DNA from: Acidobacteriota bacterium
Lineage (GTDB): Bacteria; Acidobacteriota; Terriglobia; Bryobacterales; Bryobacteraceae
Reading direction: 5' to 3'
DNA: 35,542 bases
Assembly: GCA_026394055.1 (NCBI GenBank)
Contig: JAPKYZ010000095.1
Span: 1 to 35,542 of the forward strand
The notes under the pieces are model-generated. The model did no database searches and had not been told where the DNA came from. It was given only the letters and a program-made list of their open reading frames with translations. Shown piece after piece: positions 25,012 through 32,217 of this stretch; position 1 is the stretch's first letter, and every line of letters starts with the position of its first letter. A program made the translations under genes and the position numbers.

Positions 25012-25638
25012 TTAAGCCATATGTGCCAAACGCACCCGGAGCGTTTCATAAGCCCGGAACAACAAGGACTTTACCGCCGACTCCGAACACTTCAGGGCTT
25101 GCGCGATCATCGAATATTCCAATTCCTGATACTTGTGCATCAGCACGGCCGCCCGTTGCTTATCGGGCAGCCGCTCAATCGCAAGACGCACTTCATTCAA
25201 CCGCGCCTGCCGCACTAGATCCTGCTCAATGTTGGGCAGCCGGTCGGTCAACTGGCGCGCCGGGCCATCGTCGGTCTCGATGTCCATGGACCGGTCCGCC
25301 CGCTCCCGCCGGTGGTCGCGCAGGTAGTTCAGGGCCAGGTGGGTCGCAATACGATAGAGCCACGTCGTAAACTTGGCCGTCGGCTCATAGCTCTCGCGGG
25401 ACCGGTAGACCCGCAGGAACACCTCCTGTGCCAGTTCCTCGGCCACCGCCTGGTTTTGCACCATCCGGTAAAGGAAGTGGATCACCGGATTCCGGTGCCG
25501 TTCCAGGAGTTGAGCGAAACAGGCCGTATCGCCCGCCCGCACCCGGAACATCAATTGTGCATCTGGCTCCAAGGCCACTGCTACCGCCATGTCAGTCTGA
25601 ACACCGTCTGTTAAGAAATGTTTCGGCGGCTCGGGCAT
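25012..25638 (-). CDS. ECF RNA polymerase sigma factor (RpoE-like)
   Basis: A 208-residue ECF sigma factor. Region 2 (about 28-95) has HRNPVIHFLYRMVQNQAVAEELAQEVFLRVYRS followed by FTTWLYRIATHLALNYLRDHRRE, the -10 binding part. Region 4 (about 150-205) has IERLPDKQRAAVLMHKYQELEYSMIAQALKCSESAVKSLLFRAYETLR, a helix-turn-helix for -35 recognition. It leads the operon sigma - anti-sigma - DUF3106. A second ATG at 25588-25590 (residue 17) would also retain all domains; the upstream start has no clear Shine-Dalgarno sequence, so the N-terminus is uncertain. Such operons are normally autoregulated. Confidence 0.92.
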   Translation of the reverse strand: MPEPPKHFLTDGVQTDMAVAVALEPDAQLMFRVRAGDTACFAQLLERHRNPVIHFLYRMVQNQAVAEELAQEVFLRVYRSRESYEPTAKFTTWLYRIATHLALNYLRDHRRERADRSMDIETDDGPARQLTDRLPNIEQDLVRQARLNEVRLAIERLPDKQRAAVLMHKYQELEYSMIAQALKCSESAVKSLLFRAYETLRVRLAHMA

Positions 25639-25664
25639 GATTTCGGTCCGGTTAATCCCTTAGT

Positions 25665-26636
25665 TTACTCACCTTTAGGGCGGCGTTCCATGAGTTCGCG
25701 GATGGCTTCGGCGGGAGACCGCCGGCCATGCAGCATATCGTCCATCTGTTGGGTGATCGGTAGTTCCACCCCATAGCGGCGGGCGAGCTCCAAGGCGCTG
25801 CCGGTGGTCTCCACCCCTTCGGCCACCATCTGCATGCTGCCCAGGATCTCGGTCAGAGACCGCCCGCGCGCCAGTTCGGCGCCGACGCGCCGGTTGCGGC
25901 TCAGTTCGCCGGTGCAGGTGAGCACCAGATCGCCCAACCCCGCCAGCCCCGCCAGCGTGCGCGGATCGCCGCCGGCCGCCACCGCCAGCCGCGTCATTTC
26001 CGCCAGCCCCCGGGTGATCAGCGCCGCCAGCGCATTGTGTCCCAAACCCAAACCTTGCACCACGCCGCCCGCGATGGCGATGACGTTCTTCAGCGCTCCC
26101 CCTAGCTCGACGCCCGCGACATCTTCGTTGGTGTAGAGGCGCAGCGAGGGCCCGGTGAGGGCCTGCTGGAGCGTGACGGCCAGATCAGCATCGGATGACG
26201 CAATCACAGCGGCCGCGGGCAGCCCGGCGGCGATCTCGCGGGCAAAGGTGGGTCCGGACAGCACCGCCACTGGCACCCCCGGCTGCGTCTCACCAATCAG
26301 CTGCGACATCCGGAGCAGGCTGCCACGTTCGAGCCCCTTGGTGGCGCTGACCACCGGCACCTGCAACGTCAGCTGCGAATACACTGCTCGGGCGAATTGG
26401 GAGGGCATCACGCCCACCACCAGATCCGCGCCTTCCGCTGTCAGGTCAGAAGTCACCGTGATGTTGGCCGGCAGCCGGAAACCCGGCAGAAAGGCGCCGT
26501 TGATGCGGCTCTTGTGAATCTGCTGCGCAAGCTCCGGCTCATGCACCCAGAGGCGGATGGCGCCAAAGCGCGGCGCCAGCGCGATCGCCAGCGCGGTGCC
26601 CCAACTGCCCCCGCCGAGAATGGTCAAACTCGTCAT
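25665..26636 (-). CDS. gpsA: NAD(P)H-dependent glycerol-3-phosphate dehydrogenase
   Basis: Reduces dihydroxyacetone phosphate to sn-glycerol-3-phosphate for phospholipid synthesis. The 323 residues (ATG at 26634-26636; a longer frame was rejected because its first 35 residues are arginine-rich and lie within plsY) begin with the nucleotide-binding LTILGGGSWGTALA. Then follow VVGVMPSQF, SATKGLERGS, the active-site lysine in GGALKNVIAIAGGVVQGLGLG and GLAGLGDLVLTCTGELSRNRRVG. It starts ten bases after the plsY stop, linking supply of glycerol-3-phosphate with its first acylation. Confidence 0.96.
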   Translation of the reverse strand: MTSLTILGGGSWGTALAIALAPRFGAIRLWVHEPELAQQIHKSRINGAFLPGFRLPANITVTSDLTAEGADLVVGVMPSQFARAVYSQLTLQVPVVSATKGLERGSLLRMSQLIGETQPGVPVAVLSGPTFAREIAAGLPAAAVIASSDADLAVTLQQALTGPSLRLYTNEDVAGVELGGALKNVIAIAGGVVQGLGLGHNALAALITRGLAEMTRLAVAAGGDPRTLAGLAGLGDLVLTCTGELSRNRRVGAELARGRSLTEILGSMQMVAEGVETTGSALELARRYGVELPITQQMDDMLHGRRSPAEAIRELMERRPKGE

Positions 26637-26646
26637 CGTGGCAGCT

Positions 26647-27270
26647 TTAGGCCTTCTTCTTCGAGAACGTGAAGCGGTTCTCACTGCCCGCCCGCAGGCG
26701 GTGAATATTGCTCTTGTGCCGCCACACAATAAAGGCGCCACTGAAGGCCGCAGCGGCCAGTATGGACCCGTCTGGGTGAAGGATCAGGTAGACCGCTAGC
26801 GGAAACAGCGCCGCCGCCAGGATTGAGCCCAGCGAGATATACCGGGTCACCCACACCACCGCCACAAACAGCAGCAGCACGGCGAACAGCGGCAACGGCG
26901 TCAAGTACAGAAAGGCCCCGATAAAGCTGGCGACGGCCTTGCCGCCCTGGAACTTCAGGAAGATCGGGAAGCCATGGCCCAGCATCACCACCACGGCGGC
27001 GAGCGACGTCCACAGTGCCTGCATTTCTGGGGAAAGCCCGGCCACGGTAAGATCCATCAACCAGACCGCCAGCGCCCCTTTGGCGATATCAAGCAGCAGG
27101 GTCCCGATGCCCAGCGCCCGGCCGGTGGTCCGCAAGACGTTGGTGGCGCCAATGTTGCCGCTGCCCGCCGCCCGGACATCGGCCCCGGTGCGCCAACGCA
27201 CCAGCAGATAGCCAAAAGGGATGCCGCCAATCAGATAACAAACGATGAGGACGCCCAAAGCGTTGCTCAT
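26647..27270 (-). CDS. plsY: Glycerol-3-phosphate acyltransferase PlsY
   Basis: An inner-membrane enzyme that transfers acyl groups from acyl-phosphate to glycerol-3-phosphate, the first acylation in bacterial phospholipid synthesis. The 207 residues hold about five helices. The three family motifs are present: GSGNIGATNVLRT (about 37-49), a middle LGHGFPIFLKFQGGKAVAS (about 97-115) and a C-terminal segment with IVWRHKSNIHRL. The start overlaps the thpR stop by four bases (ATGA). PlsX, which makes the acyl-phosphate, is not in the window. Confidence 0.95.
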   Translation of the reverse strand: MSNALGVLIVCYLIGGIPFGYLLVRWRTGADVRAAGSGNIGATNVLRTTGRALGIGTLLLDIAKGALAVWLMDLTVAGLSPEMQALWTSLAAVVVMLGHGFPIFLKFQGGKAVASFIGAFLYLTPLPLFAVLLLFVAVVWVTRYISLGSILAAALFPLAVYLILHPDGSILAAAAFSGAFIVWRHKSNIHRLRAGSENRFTFSKKKA

Positions 27271-27812
27271 AGGGGGAACTCCGCCAGCACGGTGTACTGG
27301 CTGCCGGACGGCCCGGGCTTGCTCTGGTAAAGCAAATGCTTCGCCGCCACAAACCGGCCAAAGTCGGCCAAGGGCAGGGAGGCGATGGCCCGCCGCAGCT
27401 CGGCGATGTCGCTGGGAGGCTTGATGCGGGCCAGCGTCAGGTGCGGTGTGTAAGGTTTGGTTTCGCGCGGTACGCCGACAGCCGCCAGACGCTCATCCGT
27501 TTCTCGCGCCAGATCCGCCAGCCCTGCGGGGGCCTGGACGCCAGCAAACAACACCCGCGGCTGATGGGGATTCGGGAACCAGCCCAACCCGGCAATGGTC
27601 AGCTCCAGCGGACCCGCCGTGGGCACCTCGCCCAGCGCACGAATGATCTCCGGCAACTGTGCTTCTGGCTGCTCCCCGATAAACTTAGTGGTGATGTGCC
27701 AGTTCTCCGGAGGGTTCCAGTTGATGGCCGCGGAAGGCCGCAGGTGCTGGAGCATGAGTTCGAGGTTGCGCCTGGTTTCGTAGGCGAGGGCGAGTCCACA
27801 GAACAGCCGCAT
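27267..27812 (-). CDS. thpR: RNA 2',3'-cyclic phosphodiesterase
   Basis: A 2H phosphoesterase of 181 residues that opens 2',3'-cyclic phosphates at RNA ends (and ligates 2'-5' half tRNAs in vitro in E. coli LigT). Both HxT/S motifs are present: HITTKF (near residue 40) and HLTLARI (near 125). The ATG at 27810-27812 begins MRLFCGLAL, the usual family start. It leads the thpR-plsY-gpsA operon and is divergent from a DNA glycosylase whose ATG lies only 23 bases away. Confidence 0.92.
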   Translation of the reverse strand: MRLFCGLALAYETRRNLELMLQHLRPSAAINWNPPENWHITTKFIGEQPEAQLPEIIRALGEVPTAGPLELTIAGLGWFPNPHQPRVLFAGVQAPAGLADLARETDERLAAVGVPRETKPYTPHLTLARIKPPSDIAELRRAIASLPLADFGRFVAAKHLLYQSKPGPSGSQYTVLAEFPL

Positions 27813-27835
27813 TGGATAAACAAGAATGGTATCGC

Positions 27836-28357
27836 ATGGAACAATCGCTCCCACGGGCGCCCGGCGCTGATGACCCGCTGCCGAGGTCTTTCTACCGCCG
27901 GGACCCGGTGACGGTGGCGCGAGAGCTGTTGGGCCAACGGTTGATCGGCGCCGGCCGCCGCAGCCGGATCACCGAAGTGGAAGCCTACCTGGGCACCGGC
28001 GACCCGGCCGCGCACTCTTACCGCGGGTTGACACCGCGCACCCGGGTGATCTTTGAAACCACCGGACACGCCTATGTCTACCTGATTTACGGAATGCACC
28101 TGTGCCTGAATGTCACTTGTGAACCGCCCGGCACCCCAGGCTGCGTGCTGATCCGGTCTGTCGAAGATGTAACGGGGCCTGGGCGGTTGACTAAGGCGTA
28201 CGGCATCACTCGGGATCACTACGGCACCGACCTCACCCAAACCGGCCCGCTCTACATCGCCCCCGGACCCGCCCCGGCCCGCATTGAAGTAACGCCTCGC
28301 ATCGGCATCCGGCACGCGGCGGACCGGCTGCTCCGTTTTGTAGGATTGGACGCCTAA
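27836..28357 (+). CDS. 3-methyladenine DNA glycosylase (AAG/MPG family)
   Basis: A base-excision repair glycosylase that removes alkylated purines. The 173 residues are slightly shorter than the ~200-residue bacterial norm. Family elements: LPRSFYRRDPVTVARELLGQRL, ITEVEAYLGTGDPAAHSYRGLTPR (with the catalytic Glu in EVEAY), the long GHAYVYLIYGMHLCLNVTCEPPG and VLIRSVE, and a GPGRLTKAYGI block. The C-terminus ends soon after LLRFVGLDA; the helical end of longer homologues is missing. I use the ATG at 27836; a TTG at 27812 would lengthen it by eight residues and overlap the thpR start codon. It is transcribed away from thpR. Confidence 0.88.
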   Translation: MEQSLPRAPGADDPLPRSFYRRDPVTVARELLGQRLIGAGRRSRITEVEAYLGTGDPAAHSYRGLTPRTRVIFETTGHAYVYLIYGMHLCLNVTCEPPGTPGCVLIRSVEDVTGPGRLTKAYGITRDHYGTDLTQTGPLYIAPGPAPARIEVTPRIGIRHAADRLLRFVGLDA

Positions 28358-28455
28358 GCGGCTCTCGATTCGGACCGGCCGCGCGGTACATCGCGGAGGC
28401 GACAAAATGACGGCGCCCGCCAAGCCTGTTTCATAAGTGGTAAAAAAGATGGAAC

Positions 28456-28998
28456 GTGAACGAACCTGACCTGGACACAGTTTTCCTCAGCTACTTGGAT
28501 CCTGATCCATTGAAGGCCGCGGAACAGTATCTGGCGCTTCGCAAAAGACTGATTCTGTTTTTCCGTTCGCGCGGTTTCTCCGACCCGGAAGATTTGGCGG
28601 ATGAGGTGGTGCTGCGCGCCTTTAACAAGTGCAGACAGCCCTTGGAGCTGGAAAGCGGCTTTGCCGCCTATGTGTTCGGCATCGCCAAGTTCGTCGCGAT
28701 GGAGAAGTACAAGAAGCCGGAGCCGGAGCCGCTGCCGGACCTGGAGACCCCGCCACCGGCTCCCGGCCCGAACGCGATGCTGCCGCCAGAGATGATGATC
28801 GCGTTGAAAGAACACTTGGAGCGGTTAACGCCCGCAGAACGGAGCTTATTGGTTGGTTATGTGTCCGAGGACCGGGCGCGGCTGGCTGAGAGCCTGGGGA
28901 TGAGCTCGAATGCGTTGCGGGTGAAAATCTCCCGCATCCGGGATAAGTTGCAGGGGGCCTCCGGTGGCGGGAGTTTGAAAAAAGGGGCCAACGCATGA
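28456..28998 (+). CDS. ECF-type sigma factor (atypical)
   Basis: A 180-residue sigma-70-like regulator. Region 2-like helices span about 25-88 (ALRKRLILFFRSRGFSDPEDLADEVVLRAFNKC and YVFGIAKFVAMEKY), a Pro-rich linker lies at about 90-115, and a region 4 helix-turn-helix at about 120-172 (HLERLTPAERSLLVGYVSEDRARLAESLGMSSNALRVKISRIRDKL). The start is GTG (28456) because an overlapping ATG at 28450 is out of frame. The TGA overlaps an ATG (ATGA), and a membrane protein follows, probably its antagonist. Target promoters are unknown. Confidence 0.8.
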   Translation: MNEPDLDTVFLSYLDPDPLKAAEQYLALRKRLILFFRSRGFSDPEDLADEVVLRAFNKCRQPLELESGFAAYVFGIAKFVAMEKYKKPEPEPLPDLETPPPAPGPNAMLPPEMMIALKEHLERLTPAERSLLVGYVSEDRARLAESLGMSSNALRVKISRIRDKLQGASGGGSLKKGANA

Positions 28999-29042
28999 AA
29001 TTCTTTGCTCAATTTCGACTACATATGACGGAGGCTCGTTGA
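28995..29042 (+). CDS. Possible 15-residue coupled peptide
   Basis: An ATG overlapping the sigma-factor TGA (ATGA) opens a 15-codon frame, MKFFAQFRLHMTEAR, ending three bases before the next gene's ATG. It could simply keep ribosomes moving from the sigma gene to the membrane protein gene. GGAGG at 29030-29034 lies inside it. The peptide has no recognisable domain and may not be made. Confidence 0.25.
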   Translation: MKFFAQFRLHMTEAR

Positions 29043-29045
29043 ACG

Positions 29046-29930
29046 ATGGCAGAGCTTCAGAACCACGACGAGCAATTAGCGCGTGCTTATCTTCTAGGGA
29101 AACTGACAGAAACAGAGCGCTTGGGGGTGGAACAGCGCTATTTTACCGAGGATGATTTCTTTCTACAAATCAGTTCCTTGGAAGAAGAAATGATCCGGGA
29201 TTTCGTCCGGGGTGAACTCCCGGCGAGTGACATTGCAGATTTTGAACGCCGGATGGCCGAAGCGCCGGATCTGGCGCGGAAGGTGACTTTGGAGCGGGCC
29301 CTGGTGCTGGCTGTCCAGTCCGCACCGGTCGAAGCCGGGCCGGGCCGGTCCGCGGGGCCAAGTAAATCGGCACCGCCCTCACTGTTCGACTGGTTACGGG
29401 ATCTATTCCGCCGCCCCTGGCCCGCTTACTCCCTGGCGGCCGCGGCCATGGTGATCGCTGTGGCCGCGACGATGTTTTGGAGCCGGGAGAATCGTGCGTT
29501 GCGCCAGGAGCTGGCGGAGCTCAGTACCAGCAAGCGAAAGCTGGAAGTGCAACTCGCGCAGGCCACCCCGGCGGAGATCGCGCTCCCGTTGAACTCCGAT
29601 CAGGTTCGCGGAGAGGCCACGAGTGTCACTGCGCCGGGGGTACTGCGCCTTTCGCCCGCAAACCGCGGTGCCATTGTCCGCCTGGAGGTGGAGCTGAGGG
29701 GCCCGTCGTTCCCCCGCTATCAGGCGACTCTTCGCACGATGAACGGTGTCGAAGTGCAGTCCCAGGCCCTCGCGCGCGCCGGAAGTACGGTCTGGGTCTT
29801 CTCGATCCCCGAGATTGCGCTGCGTAGCGAACGGTACCGCCTTGATGTGCAGGGCATACCCGACAGCGGCGCCCCGGTCGAGCTGCCCTCGGCGCCTTTC
29901 GCCGTCGTCCGAGCGGCTCCGGTACCGTGA
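29046..29930 (+). CDS. Single-pass membrane protein, putative anti-sigma factor
   Basis: A 294-residue protein of unknown family. Residues 1-85 are acidic helices (DEQLARAYLLGKLTETERLGVEQRYFTEDDFFLQISSLEEEMIRDFVRGEL) of the kind found in cytoplasmic anti-sigma domains, but with no zinc-binding His/Cys set. One helix at about 124-145 crosses the membrane, and a short coiled coil (about 147-172) and a beta-rich periplasmic domain (about 175-290) follow. A sigma-like gene just upstream supports an anti-sigma role; this is inference. GGAGG lies about eleven bases before the ATG, inside a tiny frame. A hairpin at 29933-29956 separates it from the convergent phzF. Confidence 0.6.
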   Translation: MAELQNHDEQLARAYLLGKLTETERLGVEQRYFTEDDFFLQISSLEEEMIRDFVRGELPASDIADFERRMAEAPDLARKVTLERALVLAVQSAPVEAGPGRSAGPSKSAPPSLFDWLRDLFRRPWPAYSLAAAAMVIAVAATMFWSRENRALRQELAELSTSKRKLEVQLAQATPAEIALPLNSDQVRGEATSVTAPGVLRLSPANRGAIVRLEVELRGPSFPRYQATLRTMNGVEVQSQALARAGSTVWVFSIPEIALRSERYRLDVQGIPDSGAPVELPSAPFAVVRAAPVP

Positions 29931-29932
29931 CC

Positions 29933-29956
29933 AGCGGGCGGCGGCGGTGGCCCGCT
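29933..29956. terminator. Convergent-gene hairpin
   Basis: AGCGGGC (29933-29939) and GCCCGCT (29950-29956) pair perfectly around a ten-base GC loop, between the stops of the anti-sigma-like gene and phzF (it reaches into the phzF stop). No T-run is present on either side, so bidirectional termination is only a guess. Confidence 0.3.
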
Positions 29957-30788
29957 AAGCCATCGTCAGTTCGCCCGACATCACCCGAACGGCGTGGCCG
30001 CCCACCCGGACTTGGGTGACCTTGCCGCCGTCATTGCGGGCGGAGACCCACAGTTCGCCGGGGCGGAGCACTTCGGCGCCTTGTTCGATCAGCACGCGCT
30101 CCCCGGATTTGGCGATGCCGTGCTTCACCATCCAGGCTGCGGCGCAACCGGCGGCGGAGCCGGTGGCCGGGTCTTCCAGGCGCGGCGTCAGTTTGCGGGC
30201 ATGCACCCGAGCCTTCGGGTTCGCGGTCTCCAGCGACAACAGGTAGAAGGCGCGGGCGCCAATCGCCGCCCAATCCATCTTCACGGCCCGGATGGCTTTC
30301 AGCGACTTCAAACCCACGATGATGTTGGGCCGCCCGGTGGAGACGCTTTCGATCGGGTGATCGGTGAGGTCATCCACCGAAACGCCAATCCAGCGGGCGA
30401 TCTCGGCCTTCTGGTAGGTCTCGGCGAAGGCGGGTTCGGCCTGCTGCATTTCGCCATAACCCGTCTCGTCGAACTCCACCGGGATCGGCCCCAGGTTCAA
30501 GTCGAGGACGATCCGCTGCTCATGAATGCGCTGGCGGATGGCGGACGCGGCGCCCAGCGAGGGGTGCCCGGCGAAGGGCAGCTCTTCAGTCGCCGTAAAG
30601 ATGCGGACCCGGTGGCCTTTGGGCGTCTGGCCGAACAGGAACACCGATTCTGAAAAGTTCAGCTCGCGCGCCAGCGAGAACATCTCGCTATCGGTGAGGC
30701 CGCGGCCATTCAGAAAAACGCCCAGCTGGTTGCCGGTCAGCGGGGTCTTGGTGAAGACATCCCAAACTTCGTACGCGAGTGTTCTCAC
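29955..30788 (-). CDS. PhzF-family epimerase/isomerase
   Basis: A 277-residue protein with the diaminopimelate-epimerase fold of PhzF. The first half has FTKTPLTGNQLGVFLNG, ELNFSESVFLF (the family's catalytic Glu) and FTATEELPFAGHPSLGAA. The second half has RKLTPRLEDPATGSAAGCAAAWM, with the substrate-binding GSAAG loop. Phenazine synthesis is not implied: no other phz genes are here, and most PhzF homologues have unknown substrates. It begins ten bases after the HLHP-motif protein, as the last gene of the ftsY-rib operon. Confidence 0.9.
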   Translation of the reverse strand: MRTLAYEVWDVFTKTPLTGNQLGVFLNGRGLTDSEMFSLARELNFSESVFLFGQTPKGHRVRIFTATEELPFAGHPSLGAASAIRQRIHEQRIVLDLNLGPIPVEFDETGYGEMQQAEPAFAETYQKAEIARWIGVSVDDLTDHPIESVSTGRPNIIVGLKSLKAIRAVKMDWAAIGARAFYLLSLETANPKARVHARKLTPRLEDPATGSAAGCAAAWMVKHGIAKSGERVLIEQGAEVLRPGELWVSARNDGGKVTQVRVGGHAVRVMSGELTMA

Positions 30789-30798
30789 TGGGTAAATC

Positions 30799-32217
30799 TC
30801 ACTGGGTCACCGTAATGGGGAAGACGCCGGTTTCCACTTTGCCCGCGCGCTTCATCTGGACGAACATCCTGTAGCTGCCCGGTTCGGGGAAGCCGTAGGG
30901 GAAGGTCACTTCCGCGGGAAGCTCCGCCGTAGACATCGTCATGGTCATGTTGTGCCCCGCATGCGGGTCTGCTTTGCTGTCGGCCGGTTGCGCCATCGCG
31001 AGCGATGCCGCGGGCACGGTGCCGCTGGGGTGGAGGTGCGAGAAGACCGCAAAGTCGTTCTTCAGAACGGCCGCGTGGGCGGGCATGCCGAGATAGAGCT
31101 CCATGCCCGTGGCGGGTTGGCCACTGGCATCCTGCAGCTTAAACTTCATCACCTGAAGTGTCTTGGCCTTCACTGTTGCCGGGCTCTCCATCACCATCTT
31201 GAAGCCGTCGCTTAAGGTGTTGGTGCTGTCGTCGCCCTGCAAGTCGCCGTCGATCGCAGCCGGAACATCGAGCTCGGTCACCACTGTCTCCGGCAGCCCG
31301 GTGCGATGCACGATATCGCCAAACAGCTGATACTTGCCCGCAGGCAGCGAGCCGAGGTCTTGCGTGAAGACGCCGTTCGAGGCCAGCGCCGGGTGCAGGT
31401 GCCAGATGCGCGACTGGTCCGGCTTGGCCACTAGAAACAGGTGCATCAGGTAGCCATGATCCGGCACCAGATCGTCGAACGCGGCGGGCTGCATCCAGCC
31501 GGTGTGTTCGAGCTGCAGGTTCAGAAAGCGGCCGTTCAACGTGGGCTTGACACCCAGCGGCTTAAAGATCTTCTTGGAATAGTCCGCTGCTTCCGCGCCC
31601 CACCACTGGTTGCCCAGGAAGATGATGCCCACCACGGCCACCGCCGTCACGGCCATCACGATGCGAGCGCGGCGGATGTTGGACGGGCTGGGCTGCTCAC
31701 CGGGTGGGAGCTTGCCTTCTCGCGAGGCAGCGCCGAAAATCGAGACAATCCCCGCCGCCAGAAACACCATCAAGGCCAGCAGAATGCCGGCCATTGTCCG
31801 GTCCATGCCCATGGTCTTTTGCGCCAAGGCAGGCACCGGCACCCGGAGCTCCCCCGCGCCTTTCTGGCCCGTGACGTTGATGCGGACCTGCCATTCGCCC
31901 GACGACATCATCCACAGCGCACCCGTGTACATTTGCGTATCCTGCCGGGACTGTACGGCCGTGTCCGCGGTGGGGGCAAACTTGGCGCCCAAACCAGTCA
32001 GCGGCGTCGGCGTGATCTTGACCTGCTCGACACCCGGCTCCGGAAAGCGCATCTCCACTTCAGCCACCCCGGGGATCACTTGCGGCGTCCGAATCGTGAC
32101 GAAGACGCGATACTCGCCGGCCTTGCCTTCAAAGAAGACATCCGGAGACCCGACGTGCGCCAGCGCACTGGCCGCGCTCAGCCCGAGCATTGAGGCGAGC
32201 GTAAGAAGGCGGCCCAT
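30799..32217 (-). CDS. Membrane-anchored protein with twin HLHP motifs and N-terminal histidine
   Basis: A 472-residue envelope protein I cannot name. A signal peptide ends in SALA|HV, so cleavage would expose His21 as the mature N-terminus, as in copper-binding CopC and LPMO proteins. An Ig-like domain (about 22-130), two membrane helices (about 141-163 and 184-203) and two C-terminal domains follow. Each C-terminal domain has a His (259; 381) then HLHP (273-276; 394-397) and ends in a similar strand (AGKYQLFGDI; PGSYRMFVQM), suggesting duplication. DPHAGHNMTMTM (418-428) is a His/Met-rich copper-like segment. Related HLHP proteins are YtkA/CopC-like. Translation is coupled to the membrane protein upstream by a one-base overlap (TGATG). 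A copper or other metal role is inference. Confidence 0.5.
   Translation of the reverse strand: MGRLLTLASMLGLSAASALAHVGSPDVFFEGKAGEYRVFVTIRTPQVIPGVAEVEMRFPEPGVEQVKITPTPLTGLGAKFAPTADTAVQSRQDTQMYTGALWMMSSGEWQVRINVTGQKGAGELRVPVPALAQKTMGMDRTMAGILLALMVFLAAGIVSIFGAASREGKLPPGEQPSPSNIRRARIVMAVTAVAVVGIIFLGNQWWGAEAADYSKKIFKPLGVKPTLNGRFLNLQLEHTGWMQPAAFDDLVPDHGYLMHLFLVAKPDQSRIWHLHPALASNGVFTQDLGSLPAGKYQLFGDIVHRTGLPETVVTELDVPAAIDGDLQGDDSTNTLSDGFKMVMESPATVKAKTLQVMKFKLQDASGQPATGMELYLGMPAHAAVLKNDFAVFSHLHPSGTVPAASLAMAQPADSKADPHAGHNMTMTMSTAELPAEVTFPYGFPEPGSYRMFVQMKRAGKVETGVFPITVTQ

Noticed and set aside
29955..30788. Phenazine biosynthesis cluster
   Set aside because: Only a PhzF-type enzyme is present. No other phenazine gene is nearby, and the family is broad.
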